DNA of 41,558 nt from an uncultured Acidobacteriota bacterium (lineage in GTDB: Bacteria > Acidobacteriota > UBA6911 > CAINFC01): assembly GCA_903847975.1 (NCBI GenBank), contig CAINFC010000276.1, forward strand, positions 1 to 41,558, written 5' to 3'. Of this stretch, positions 33,301 through 41,501 are shown piece by piece. The notes under the pieces are model-generated. The model did no database searches, was not told the origin of the DNA, and was given only the letters and a program-made list of their open reading frames with translations. The stretch's first letter is position 1, and each line of letters starts with the position of its first letter. Made by a program: the position numbers and the translations under genes.

Positions 33301-33429
33301 GGAGGCCTGATCACCTCCACCTTTCTGACCCTGATTGTGGTCCCGGTGGTCTATTCCGTGCTGGACGACTTTGCCGGCTGGATTCGGCGGGCCTGGGCCC
33401 GGCCGGCCGCTGAAGTGCCCCATGAATGA
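30322..33429 (+). CDS. RND family inner-membrane efflux transporter (HAE-1/AcrB-like)
   Basis: 1035-residue proton-driven pump with 12 membrane segments and two large periplasmic loops. Family features: RLPIDLFPDVEIPVLSITT and FPGASPETVEREVTKRIEEA near the N-terminus; the proton-relay aspartates D400-D401 in GLLIDDAIVVREN (segment 4); K926 in GLVTKNAILLVDFA (segment 10); and GRTRLRPIMMTTFAMIFGMLP. All relay residues corresponding to AcrB D407, D408 and K940 are present. It begins 2 nt after the adaptor gene with GGGAG upstream. The hydrophobic-and-amphiphilic (drug/lipid) class is more likely than the heavy-metal class. Confidence 0.95.
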   Translation: MLLSNLSIKRPVFASVMMLALVTLGLFSFRRLPIDLFPDVEIPVLSITTIFPGASPETVEREVTKRIEEAVNPISGVKHVTSVSREGVSTVIVEFRLEVKIDEVSQDARGKIGAIRRELPAGIEEPIIQKLDFAAEPVISLAVRSQSLPPQSLTTLVEKKVKRRLENISGVGKVKLVGPSKREVHVDVLPARLESLGMGVDEVAMGLMSENVNTPLGRLNRGHSEYPLRVSGKPAVVDQFREMIISRRNGRPIPLGEVAGVRDGIEEQRSLALIDGVPAVALNILKQSGANTVQVVDQVKAEVERLKKELNEGTSIDVVRDGSIWIRDSVRDVEETMIIGGILTILIVFVFLNSWRSTVITGLTLPISVISSFIVMLFMGMTLNTLTLMALSLAIGLLIDDAIVVRENIVRHLEKGQDHFTAAREGTSEIGLAVLATTFSIVAVFIPVAFMKGIIGRFFFHFGITVTFAVLVSLFVSFTLDPMLSSRWVDPDIEHAGRRRWINRGLDRFNNWFDRSANGYRRVIAFALDHRKTVVLLAILSFFGGLFLFSRLESNFMPGSDQNEFLVKFKTAPNASLLETRGRIEAVLESLRRMPEVKQTYATIGAGDWDTVRDAAVYVRLVDREQRSRGQFALMREARQRLSRIPGIIPSVEEAGRMDTRKQLVVSIRGEDIRLLKQYAAELKGRLYDIPGIADMEVSLEQDIPEFRLVVNRERAQDAGVMTADIARLVGSLIGGQAVTTFEDEDGDAINVRLRLPPDQRQDPGHIQRLYLAVSRPPAGLALVPLSDLVSYQSSTTPSEVNRTDLSREVVLSANLDGLALGTAVEAIRARAAGIAMAPGYRVVFSGESEDMAESFQYIAESLLLAVIFVYLILAAQFESFIDPLSIMLSLPLSIVGMAGLLWLTGDTINIMSLIGLIMLMGLVTKNAILLVDFAKVLQSRGMPRREAIITAGRTRLRPIMMTTFAMIFGMLPLAFAMGSGAEFRAPMARAVVGGLITSTFLTLIVVPVVYSVLDDFAGWIRRAWARPAAEVPHE

Positions 33430-33507
33430 CCGATCCTTCCCAGCGGAGGGGCCGTGGCGGCTGATCCGAGACTGCCCCTCCTTTTATCGATTGAATGCGA
33501 GACCATC

Positions 33508-34887
33508 ATGACTGATTTCCGATCTGGTTCCTTTCCCGATACCGGTTCCTTCCGCCGGAGAGGCCCTGCGCCGGCTCCCGGGCTTGCCTGCCTGCTGGTC
33601 ACCGCCGGCGTACTCCTGGGAATGGCGGGATCCGCGAGGGCCGAAGTCCGGATGCTGACCCTGGAGGACGCGCTGCGCATCGCCGCGGAGGAGAATAAAG
33701 ACATACTCAAGGCCAAGGAATACCGCAAAAAGGTCCTGGGCCGCTATATCGAGGAAAAGGCGAACGCCATGCCGCAGCTTTTCGCTTCCAGCTCCTTTTC
33801 CCGGGACAGCGACAACAGCCAGAAGGCCTTCGGCGGCGGATTTTTCATGGATATGCCGGTAACCCGCAATCTTTATACCGCCGAGGTCGGGGTCTCCCAG
33901 GTGCTCTTCACCTGGGGGCAGGTCGGAGCCGCCCTGCGGGCCGCCAGGGAGGGGATCGAGGATGCCGAGGCCCAGCTGGCGATTTACCAGCAGGCCGTGG
34001 CCCGCGACGTGACCGCCGCCTTTTACGATACGCTGCTGGCCAAGGAGATGTGGACCCTGGCGGAAGAGAACCGCCGGCAGAAGAGCCGGCACCTGGAGGA
34101 GACCCGGAAGAAATATGAGACCGGGACCGCTACCGACTACGATATTCTTGCCGCCCAGGTCACGCTGAGCAATGCTCAACCGGAGGTGATCCGCTCGGAA
34201 AACCTGATTCGCACCAGCCGCGAGCAGCTGCGCTTTCTGCTCGGCCTGGAAGGGCAGGAAATCGATACCACCGGGTCCCTGAACACCGAGGTCCGCAGCA
34301 ATCCGGATTTTGATCGCCTGCTGCCCGTCGCTCTGCGTTCCCGTCCGGACCTCCACGAGCTGGAACACCAGGAGGCCATGACCCGGGAGCTTTACAAAGT
34401 CTACCAGGCCGGAAACAAGCCCAGGCTGGACTTTCGCGGCGGCAGCGGCTGGAGGAAGATGACCATCGGCGAGGGTACCGCCGACGGCTTGGCTTACTCG
34501 GCCGGGGTCTACCTGACTTTTCCCTTTTATGACAGTGGTCGGACCGCCGGCCGGCTGATGCAGGTCCGCAGCGACCTGGAACAGCTGCGTTTGCAAAAAG
34601 CAAAGTCGGCCGACGGGATTTCGCTCCAGCTCCGCCAGGGGATTCATGCCGTGCGGGAGGCGGGGGAAATCCTGCAGGCCCTGACCGGGACGACCGTGCA
34701 GGCGGATAAGCTGCTTTCCATGGCGGAAAAGGGATATGAATTCGGAGTGAAGACGCGTCTGGAGGTAGAGGAGGCCCAGCTGAACCTGCGCCTGGCCAAG
34801 AGCAACGTCTCGCGGGCGCGGCGCGATTACCTGGTGTCCCTGGCCACCCTGGACTGGATCACCGGAACCATCCGCACCGCCCCCTGA
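33508..34887 (+). CDS. TolC-family outer-membrane efflux protein
   Basis: About 459 residues. A signal peptide (RRRGPAPAPGLACLLVTAGVLLGMAGSARA) is followed by two OEP repeats of long helices and short strands: LTLEDALRIAAEENKDILKA opens the first; LPVALRSRPDLHELEHQEAM the second; the end is AEKGYEFGVKTRLEVEEAQLNL and ATLDWITGT. As outer-membrane trimer it completes the tripartite pump. The start is open to question: an in-frame GTG at 33454 follows GGAGG closely but would place 18 extra residues before the signal peptide; I use the ATG at 33508. The operon ends here. Confidence 0.92.
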   Translation: MTDFRSGSFPDTGSFRRRGPAPAPGLACLLVTAGVLLGMAGSARAEVRMLTLEDALRIAAEENKDILKAKEYRKKVLGRYIEEKANAMPQLFASSSFSRDSDNSQKAFGGGFFMDMPVTRNLYTAEVGVSQVLFTWGQVGAALRAAREGIEDAEAQLAIYQQAVARDVTAAFYDTLLAKEMWTLAEENRRQKSRHLEETRKKYETGTATDYDILAAQVTLSNAQPEVIRSENLIRTSREQLRFLLGLEGQEIDTTGSLNTEVRSNPDFDRLLPVALRSRPDLHELEHQEAMTRELYKVYQAGNKPRLDFRGGSGWRKMTIGEGTADGLAYSAGVYLTFPFYDSGRTAGRLMQVRSDLEQLRLQKAKSADGISLQLRQGIHAVREAGEILQALTGTTVQADKLLSMAEKGYEFGVKTRLEVEEAQLNLRLAKSNVSRARRDYLVSLATLDWITGTIRTAP

Positions 34888-35495
34888 TTCCCATAGCCTG
34901 TGCCTGTTATTTCTGATAACGAACGTGGATGTGCGGCAATTTGTGCTGTCGGTTATCAAAAAAATTGAGAGAAACGATGATGCCATAGAACATCGAAATA
35001 ATTGCCCTTTTTTGCTGTCCTTTTTCCCAATGCCTTACCCTCGGCTGGGCGTACACTCATAAGCATTTCTACTCCACTCCACACGAGCTCCAATGAGGCC
35101 GTCAAGCATTCCAGGGGCACATCCTCTTTCCGTGCTGCTGCAATGAAGGCTTCGTCCTCACATTTTCGTAATACGATTCCCCCACTGTGGAGAGTGAGTT
35201 TCTGGAAGGGGTTCCCGGTGCAAAAGGCATGGAGGTAGTCCGGTTCTGCCGTCCCGATAGGGACTTGCCCCGTGCCGGAGCCAACCCGGCACTGAATTGC
35301 CAGGCTAAAATCTCACCGTCCATGAAGGGACTATGCCTCGGAATCACAGACCTGTGCCGGATTACGCGAGGCCTCCCAAGGCCATGGGGGAGCACAACGG
35401 TACGATCTCCGTTTTTTCGTCCCGCGCGGCACACATGCTAGTCATGTAAGGGACGGCAGAACATAAAGTATGACCTTTTGCGGCGCCGGCGGAAG
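34888..35495. repeat. Gene-free region with REP-like hairpins
   Basis: 607 bp between the efflux operon and the glycosidase operon. Small inverted repeats are concentrated at 35251-35331: GTCCC-GATA-GGGAC (35251-35264), GTGCCGG / CCGGCAC (35272-35278 and 35286-35292) and GTCC-ATGAAG-GGAC (35318-35331). The GGGAC-type stems with A/T loops resemble the hairpin at 189-207 in design. A minus frame (about 35310-34960) stays open without a start codon and without similarity I know. No convincing gene or terminator is seen. Confidence 0.5.
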
Positions 35496-36293
35496 TTATC
35501 TTCCTTCCAGCAGCTCCGCGGAAAGGACGGTGGGGCACCAGTACTTCTCGATATGTTCGATCACCTTCTCCGTTCCTTCCGCGTGGCTGACATAGGGCCG
35601 GTCCCCGGGATCGTACATGGCATCGGTCAGGTCGCGTATCAGAATGCAGCGGATTCCCCAGCGGGTCATCTGGCGGATGGCAAACGAGCGGTTGAGAATG
35701 CACATGTTGGTGTGGACCCCCATCAGAAACAGGTGGGTAATCCCGCGGCTCTGCAGGGCGCTGTAGACCTCGCTGCCTTTGTCGGAGATCAGGTCCTCCG
35801 GGCCGATATGAATCGCGGGATGCTGGCGCGTCCAGGCTTTATGGCTCCGGTCGCCGGGAGTGTCGCAGCCGCCGTCGGAGTCGTCGATCGGCAGGGGGGG
35901 ATCCCTGGTATCGGCTGCCGGCGGGGTGGCGGTCGCAGGGATCCGGAGCATGGCCTGCCGCTGGGGCGCTTCGCCGTAAAAAACCATGGTGTCCGAGGGG
36001 GCGTGGATGATCAGGAATCCCAGCCGGCGCAGGCGCTCCAGAAAGGGGTCGGCCTTTCGGGCCAGAGCGGCGGTGCGCTCCGCCGCTCCGCGGCACCAGT
36101 GGTTGTCCCACATGTCGCAAATCAGGATGGCGCTGGTGTTCGGCTGGATCGAAGCCGAAAAAGTCACCGTTTCCCAGTTGTCTGCTGCCTTGAAAGGCTG
36201 CAGGCGGCTGCGCAGCCGAACGGTCAGCGGCTGGCCCGCTGCCGGCAGCGCACTGAGGAACAGCAGCCATAAAAGGAGGGTCCGGCGTTTCAT
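35496..36293 (-). CDS. Exported isochorismatase-fold cysteine hydrolase
   Basis: 265 residues with a signal peptide (MKRRTLLLWLLFLSALPAAG). The isochorismatase/nicotinamidase fold has its catalytic triad: D60 in ILICDMWDNHW, K172 in ISDKGSEVYSAL and C198 in FLMGVHTNMCIL. The cis-peptide region GVHTNMC and the late IRDLTDAMYDPGDRP also follow the family. Such enzymes hydrolyse amide or ester bonds of small molecules; secreted ones are uncommon and the substrate is unknown. Start at the ATG at 36293, 7 nt after the Gfo/Idh stop. It is the third and last gene of the GH38 operon, so its substrate may be released by the two preceding enzymes (inference). Confidence 0.88.
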   Translation of the reverse strand: MKRRTLLLWLLFLSALPAAGQPLTVRLRSRLQPFKAADNWETVTFSASIQPNTSAILICDMWDNHWCRGAAERTAALARKADPFLERLRRLGFLIIHAPSDTMVFYGEAPQRQAMLRIPATATPPAADTRDPPLPIDDSDGGCDTPGDRSHKAWTRQHPAIHIGPEDLISDKGSEVYSALQSRGITHLFLMGVHTNMCILNRSFAIRQMTRWGIRCILIRDLTDAMYDPGDRPYVSHAEGTEKVIEHIEKYWCPTVLSAELLEGR

Positions 36294-36300
36294 AGGCGTC

Positions 36301-37494
36301 TCACTCCGCCTGATTCCGCTGGGCATCCCAGCGGACCCTTCGGCCCAGCTGCAGGGACCGGTTGGCCAGCTGAACCACCAGCACCGCCTGGAATCCCAGC
36401 TTCATGGGGGCGGTGGTCGGACGTCGGGTGCGCACGCAGTCCAGGAAATTGGCGACATGCAGCTCGGTGGCTTTGCCGAAACCCGCGGCGGTGGTCCGGG
36501 TGGCCGCGGCGCTCTCTTCCGCGCCCTGCCGGTAAATGGCGAAACTTTCGCGGCCGATATCCAGCCGGGCCAGGTCGCCGTCCAGCTGGTTGAGCTGGTC
36601 GTTGCGCGCCTGATATTTCATAGCGGCGTAGTTGATGGTAAAGACGGCGATGAAGTCCTCCGGGTACTCGGCAACGACCACCACCGATTCCGGCATGTCC
36701 ACTCCACCGGCCTTGTGCGGCCGTCCGGCGGAGGCGTTGACCGCCAGGGGAAATCCGGCGTTCATCAGCAGGTGGATTCCGTCAAAGACGTGGGCTCCCT
36801 GGTCGGCGACGATCCCGCCGGCGTAGTCGGAAAAATAGCGCCATTGGAAGAAGCGGTAGGGATCCAGCGGGTGGCGCCGGGCGGGTCCCTGCCACTGCTC
36901 CCAGTCCAGCGGGCCTTCCAGCCGGGCCGTCCCGGATTCGTGCAGATAGTTGTTCAGCCACCAGGAGCGAGTCATGCGCACCTTGCCCAGGACCCCGGAG
37001 TTCACCTGGGCTTTGGCTTCGAGGAACAGGTCGTAGCTGCGCCGCTGCATTCCCACCTGCACGATGTTGCGGCTGCGGGCTTCCGCCTGCACCAGCTCGA
37101 CTCCCTGCTCCGGGGTCTGGCAGAGAGGCTTTTCGAGATAGAGGTCCTTACCGGCAGCCAGGGCGTCCAGCGCCATGCGGTGGTGCCAGTGCTCCGGGGT
37201 GGCGATCAGCACCGCCTGGACTTCTTTGTCCTCCAGGAGCCGGCGGTAGTCCCGGTAGATTTTCGGAGCCGGCGATCCGGCGGGCTGGGAGGCTTCCGCC
37301 AGGGCTTTCTGCAGGTGGGGCTCATAAACGTCGCACAGCGCGCCGACGCGCACCCCGGGCTGCTTCCGGAAGACCGACATCACCGAAGTTCCGCGCCCGC
37401 CGCAGCCGATCACCCCCAGCACGATCGAATCGGAAGGCGCGCCCTGCGCCGCCAGGGCCGTACCGCCGGCCAGGAAAAAGGTTCTTCTGTCCAT
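36301..37494 (-). CDS. Tat-exported Gfo/Idh/MocA family oxidoreductase (third copy in window)
   Basis: 397 residues. Twin-arginine signal MDRRTFFLAGGTALAAQG; Rossmann start IVLGVIGCGGRGTSVMSVF; ALCDVYEP after strand 2; KDLYLEKPLCQTPEQGVEL with the catalytic lysine; VQVGMQRRSYDLF; C-terminal domain with YFSDYAGGIVADQGAHVFDG. It is shorter than the two copies at 20.8-23.8 kb but belongs to the same exported group. The position between the GH38 enzyme (24 nt) and the isochorismatase-fold gene (7 nt) points to oxidation of a sugar or glycoside in the periplasm. Substrate unknown. Confidence 0.92.
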   Translation of the reverse strand: MDRRTFFLAGGTALAAQGAPSDSIVLGVIGCGGRGTSVMSVFRKQPGVRVGALCDVYEPHLQKALAEASQPAGSPAPKIYRDYRRLLEDKEVQAVLIATPEHWHHRMALDALAAGKDLYLEKPLCQTPEQGVELVQAEARSRNIVQVGMQRRSYDLFLEAKAQVNSGVLGKVRMTRSWWLNNYLHESGTARLEGPLDWEQWQGPARRHPLDPYRFFQWRYFSDYAGGIVADQGAHVFDGIHLLMNAGFPLAVNASAGRPHKAGGVDMPESVVVVAEYPEDFIAVFTINYAAMKYQARNDQLNQLDGDLARLDIGRESFAIYRQGAEESAAATRTTAAGFGKATELHVANFLDCVRTRRPTTAPMKLGFQAVLVVQLANRSLQLGRRVRWDAQRNQAE

Positions 37495-37518
37495 GGCTTG
37501 TTTTTTCTCCTTCTTGTT

Positions 37519-40263
37519 TCAGAGGATTCGAATGCTTACCAGCTCGTTGGCCCGCAGAGTGACCGGTATGGTGCGGCCGTCCGTGGGGATTTCTTTCAGG
37601 TCCTCCTCGCTGATCCGGCAGAGGATGGCTTTCCGGATCTCCCGGAAATTCACCTTGACCCGGATCGTGGTCTCCGGATTCCGGCCGGTTTCATACAGCC
37701 TCAGGATCCAGCCCTGCCCGTCTTCCGCCTGCTTCAAGGCGGTCACCATGACGCTGCCGCTGTCGAGCTCCACCGCTGAATAGGAGTCTGCGGGCAGGGT
37801 CCCGGCCTGCGGCCCCAGAACGCAGGCCAGCAGAGGATGGGCGGCGTTCCACCCGAAGCGCGTCGACTCGGCCAGAGGGATTTGCGCCCCGGAAGTGAAG
37901 GCGTAGGGGAGCCGCAAGGAGCCGCCCTGAAAGAGCGCATAGTTGCAGTTCCACATGTTGCTCATGGCGTAGGAATAAATCTGGGCGTTGGCCGGGACAA
38001 AGGTGTCATGCCATTCCGGGTCGTAATGGTTGCTGTTCAGCCCGCCGAAGGTGGCTACCGGGACCTCCGGCGAGGACCAGACCACCGTGCGGTCGCCGCC
38101 CGTCAGGCGGACGAAGTTCTGTACGCTGCTGTAGCCCCGCCAGGATCCCGGGAAAATGTCCCTGTCCCAGTCCAGGACCGCGTAGGGCAGTTCGATCTGC
38201 AGGGAAGGCCGGCACCCCAGGGAAAAGGGAAAGGCGATGTAGATCTGCTCCTTGTAAAGGGACTCCCTCTTTTCCACCCGGTTCACCACTTCGATTTTCT
38301 TCTGCAGGTGGTAGACGCGAACCGTCCTGCGGATGGTGGCCGGGGCCGGACCCGCCGTCAGCCGGGCCAGCGACTCGAAACAGGAGTAGACCGGGCCCGG
38401 GCGGCATTCCACCCGGTCGAGGATATTCGGCGTGTAACGGGTTCCTTCGCCGTAGGTGATTCCGGCTTTTTCCGCAACGCCGGTGCCGATAAAGCCGGCA
38501 TTCACGTCGTTGTGGATGTACTGGTTGAAAGTGTAGGGAGCGCTGCCGTCCACGATGTCCCGTTGGAGCTCCTTGTCGAGGATGGAAAGGATCGTGCCGG
38601 TTTTTTCGTCCACCCGCACCCGGTAAAAAGTATTTTCGATGACCGTGGCGGAATCCGCCCGGGGCTCCGCCGCGGGGCGCAGGTCCCGCGAGGGCTCGAA
38701 GCGGCTGTAGCCCAGTCCCGGCAGGTCCGCGGCGGCGAACACCAGGAAGCCGCCGCCGCCTTCGCCGGCTTCCCACTGGCAGGGAGCGGCTTTCCCGCTG
38801 CGCACATCGGTCATTTCGGCGGGGATGGCGTCCGGCTTCCAGGGAACGCGCACAATGTCGGACCGGCGGTAGGACATCGGGTTCCACACCACCACGCTTT
38901 CCCGGGGAACAGCGATGCGCCGGCACAGCTCCCTCCAGTGCTCCTCGCGGATTCCGGCAATGATGTTCTGCGCCTGGTAGGCATAGTCCTTTTTGGCCTG
39001 CCAGTGCTTTTTATAGGGGACAAAAAATTCGGAATCCACATCGAGCTGCTGCCCTTCCGGGATTTTCAATTCGATGGTTCCCTGGAAGGTGGTGGCGCGC
39101 CGGACCCGGCGAATTTCCCCGGGGCGCCCGTCTGGATTAAAGTCGTAGCCCCAGGTGTGGTCGGAATAGAGATGCATCAGGTTATAGGCTTCCCGGATTT
39201 TTCCGCCGGGATAGCCCCCGGCCGGGAACAGGGCGGCCAGGGCTTCCGCGGCCAAAATTTCATGCTGGTTCCGCTTGTGCAGGCCGGTCTCCCGGGCCAG
39301 GGAATTGGTTCCGTCCGCCCAGGAATGCGGGTTGTCCCCGCGCATTACCGGGATCCGGTTTCCGAAATTCTCTTCCATGTAGGAGAAGAACTCCGCCATG
39401 GTGGACAGGTGAATGACGGCGCCGGGGCATTCCTGGCGGAATTTCCGGACGTCGTCGAGCAGCCCGGGATCGGAAGGCTGGATGTCTCCGCGCCCTCCAT
39501 GGCGGAAAATCGCGTCGTACGGATAGTCCGCCATCTGCTCGAATTCGTCCAGGGTCTGTTTGCCCTTCATCCCTGCGGAGGAGAATTTCGTATAGGTCCA
39601 TTTCCCCGGCGTCCAGGCCAGCAGCACCCGGCTGCCGTCGACGGTTTCCCAGTGCAGGATGCGCGGAATGCGCGGGGCGATCCCCTTCCACACCACTTTC
39701 ACGCCGGGGCCGAAGGTGACGCCGCGGATGTCGTTTTTAGCCAGCAGCTGCGGCAGCCCCATGGTGAAGCCCTCGCTGGCGTCGTTGAGCATGGCGTAAT
39801 GAATGGGGAGGTGGTGCTGGCGGCGCAGCTGGGCGGCATAAAAGCAGAGGCGGGCCAGCTCCTCGTGGCCGCACAAGTCGGTGTGCACGCTGGTATAGAA
39901 GGCGCCGACGTCGATCTGCCCCCGGCGGATGCAGTCCAGGAGGGCCTCAAATTTCTCGGGCGGGCGGCGTCGCCCGTAGTAGTCGACAATCCAGGCATGT
40001 TCAATGGTGCAGACAAACTGCAGCCGATCCGGGGCCTCCCGGGTCTGGTTGCAGAGTTCGATGGTCCGGTCGAGAAAGCCGAGGGTCCGCTCCATGATTT
40101 CCGCCGGCAGGTCATGCCAGCCGATATCGGCGTGCGAGGCATTGAAAATAAATACTTTCCAGTTCCGGGGAGCTTGGCCTGAAACGGCGGGGGCGGAATT
40201 GCCGGAAGAAAGGAAGCCGGCGGCGGCCAGGGATCCGAGCTCGAGAAATCTTCGTCGCTTCAT
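37519..40263 (-). CDS. Glycoside hydrolase family 38-type alpha-mannosidase, Tat-exported
   Basis: 914 residues. Start at the ATG at 40263, giving a twin-arginine signal (KRRRFLELGSLAAAGFLSSG); the upstream extension lies in the leader. The N-terminal catalytic domain of the GH38 fold shows the zinc-site opening NASHADIGWHDL (44-52), AFYTSVHTDLCGHEELARLC and HYAMLNDASEGFTMGLPQLL, where D161 is placed like the nucleophile; the C-terminal half is the beta-sandwich part (from about 500). Classical motifs are altered (no HSHxDxGW, no WxxDxFGHS), so specificity for a substrate other than plain alpha-mannosides is possible. First gene of a three-gene operon with a strong TTGACA promoter. Confidence 0.82.
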   Translation of the reverse strand: MKRRRFLELGSLAAAGFLSSGNSAPAVSGQAPRNWKVFIFNASHADIGWHDLPAEIMERTLGFLDRTIELCNQTREAPDRLQFVCTIEHAWIVDYYGRRRPPEKFEALLDCIRRGQIDVGAFYTSVHTDLCGHEELARLCFYAAQLRRQHHLPIHYAMLNDASEGFTMGLPQLLAKNDIRGVTFGPGVKVVWKGIAPRIPRILHWETVDGSRVLLAWTPGKWTYTKFSSAGMKGKQTLDEFEQMADYPYDAIFRHGGRGDIQPSDPGLLDDVRKFRQECPGAVIHLSTMAEFFSYMEENFGNRIPVMRGDNPHSWADGTNSLARETGLHKRNQHEILAAEALAALFPAGGYPGGKIREAYNLMHLYSDHTWGYDFNPDGRPGEIRRVRRATTFQGTIELKIPEGQQLDVDSEFFVPYKKHWQAKKDYAYQAQNIIAGIREEHWRELCRRIAVPRESVVVWNPMSYRRSDIVRVPWKPDAIPAEMTDVRSGKAAPCQWEAGEGGGGFLVFAAADLPGLGYSRFEPSRDLRPAAEPRADSATVIENTFYRVRVDEKTGTILSILDKELQRDIVDGSAPYTFNQYIHNDVNAGFIGTGVAEKAGITYGEGTRYTPNILDRVECRPGPVYSCFESLARLTAGPAPATIRRTVRVYHLQKKIEVVNRVEKRESLYKEQIYIAFPFSLGCRPSLQIELPYAVLDWDRDIFPGSWRGYSSVQNFVRLTGGDRTVVWSSPEVPVATFGGLNSNHYDPEWHDTFVPANAQIYSYAMSNMWNCNYALFQGGSLRLPYAFTSGAQIPLAESTRFGWNAAHPLLACVLGPQAGTLPADSYSAVELDSGSVMVTALKQAEDGQGWILRLYETGRNPETTIRVKVNFREIRKAILCRISEEDLKEIPTDGRTIPVTLRANELVSIRIL

Positions 40264-40336
40264 AGGGTGTCTCGTTTTCCGTTCGATCGTTGCGCTGCGT
40301 GAGCAGGACGAAACGCAGGATACCTGCGATGGCATG

Positions 40337-40366
40337 ATTGTATGCACCGCCTGCCGCCGGTGTCAA
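40337..40366 (-). promoter_or_regulatory. Sigma-70 promoter of the GH38 operon
   Basis: Minus strand: TTGACA (40366-40361), 18-bp spacer, TACAAT (40342-40337). The -35 is perfect and the -10 matches five of six. The leader to the ATG at 40263 would be about 65 nt. Confidence 0.7.
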
Positions 40367-40439
40367 GCCGGGCTGCGGGCCTTTCCGCGCCGCGGCCGGA
40401 CCGGTTCGGCTGCAGGAAACCGGAACCCTGCTTTCTTTT

Positions 40440-40468
40440 TTGACTCCGCCGCGGTTCACCTCTAAAAT
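40440..40468 (+). promoter_or_regulatory. Promoter of the sugar ABC importer, probably leaderless
   Basis: TTGACT (40440-40445), 17-bp spacer, TAAAAT (40463-40468). The -10 ends only 6 nt before the ATG at 40475, so transcription would begin at the start codon; no Shine-Dalgarno sequence is present. It is back to back with the GH38 promoter. Confidence 0.55.
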
Positions 40469-40474
40469 TGTGGC

Positions 40475-41491
40475 ATGATGAAAAGGAAATCAATCACCGG
40501 ATTCTGCCTGTGCGTCGTGATTACAGCTTTAGCCGCCTCCGTCTCCTCCTGCCGCGGCCCTTCGGAAGGCGGGCCGGCCCCGGCCGTCAAGCCGGCCGGA
40601 GCCCCGGTCATCGGCGCGATTATTTTCGGGCGCGACAGCTTCTTCGAAAATATCCAGCGGGGGATGGAGGCCGCCGCCCGGGAAGCGGGCGCGGAGCTGC
40701 TGGTCAGCATTCACGATCACGACATCAACAAGGAAACCGAGTTCATCGAGAATTACATCGCCCGCAAGGTGCAATCGATTGTGATTACGCCCGAATCGAC
40801 AGAAGCCTCCGTGGCCGCCATCCGCCAGGCTCACGACGCCGGCATACGGGTGGTCTGCTTCAACACCTGCATCAATCCGGCCGATGCCGCCCGCTATGTG
40901 TCGGCGCACTACGAAACCGATCAGGCTTCCCTGGGATACCAGACCGGCGAGTACCTGGCCGGGTGGTGGGCGGAGCATATGCCGGGCCAGGAAATCCGCC
41001 TGGGCATCCTGCAATGCGAGCGGTTTGAGAATTGCAAACGCCGCGGCGAGGGGTTCCGGAAGGCGCTCAACGATAAGAAGGTGGCCTGGAAGGAAATCGC
41101 CGTCCAGGAGGGATGGATGCCGGACGAAGGGTCCACGGCGGCCGAGGGGATGCTGCAGTCCGACCCGGGCATCAATCTGCTCTGGTCGGAAAACGAGGGG
41201 GGAACGGTCGGCGAAGTGGTGGCGGTGCGCTCCATGAACCAGGCCGGAAAAGTATTTGTTTTCGGGACCGACATGAGCCCGCAGCTGGCGGAAATGCTGA
41301 TTCACCCGGAAAATATTCTGCAGGCGGTTACCGGCCAGTCGCCGAGGGAGATGGGCTCGGCGGCGGTGCGCGCCGCGGTGGCCTCTGCGAAGGGCCAGCC
41401 GGGGGATTCCTATCACGTCGTGCCCAACGCTTTCTATTCGCGAAGCAAGCCTGCGGAGGTTCAGAAATACCTGCAGGAGTACAACCGGTGA
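40475..41491 (+). CDS. Ribose-type sugar ABC transporter substrate-binding lipoprotein
   Basis: 338 residues. Lipoprotein signal with VSSC (C26), then a periplasmic-binding-protein fold of the RbsB/Peripla_BP_4 type: APVIGAIIFGRDSFFENIQR, GMEAAAREAGAELLVSIHDHD, KVQSIVITPESTEASVAAIRQAHDAGIRVVCFNT, and GKVFVFGTDMSPQLAEML. Binds a monosaccharide or a small sugar derivative outside the membrane and delivers it to the ABC permease. The start is the ATG pair at 40475/40478. An ABC ATPase gene begins 10 nt after its stop. Divergence from the GH38 operon suggests uptake of the sugar released there (inference). Confidence 0.9.
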   Translation: MMKRKSITGFCLCVVITALAASVSSCRGPSEGGPAPAVKPAGAPVIGAIIFGRDSFFENIQRGMEAAAREAGAELLVSIHDHDINKETEFIENYIARKVQSIVITPESTEASVAAIRQAHDAGIRVVCFNTCINPADAARYVSAHYETDQASLGYQTGEYLAGWWAEHMPGQEIRLGILQCERFENCKRRGEGFRKALNDKKVAWKEIAVQEGWMPDEGSTAAEGMLQSDPGINLLWSENEGGTVGEVVAVRSMNQAGKVFVFGTDMSPQLAEMLIHPENILQAVTGQSPREMGSAAVRAAVASAKGQPGDSYHVVPNAFYSRSKPAEVQKYLQEYNR

Positions 41492-41501
41492 GAAGGGCAG
41501 C

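Noticed and set aside
31624-33423. 599-codon minus-strand frame opposite the RND gene
   Set aside because: Composition is histidine/glycine/glutamine-rich, typical of antisense to a transporter; no family features.
34960-35316. Minus-strand frame without a start (contains EDEAFIAAARKEDVPLECLT)
   Set aside because: Open for about 118 codons, but no start codon, no family resemblance, and it runs through small inverted repeats.
37837-40182. 781-codon plus-strand frame opposite the GH38 gene
   Set aside because: Antisense shadow; the minus strand codes for a recognisable enzyme with a Tat signal.
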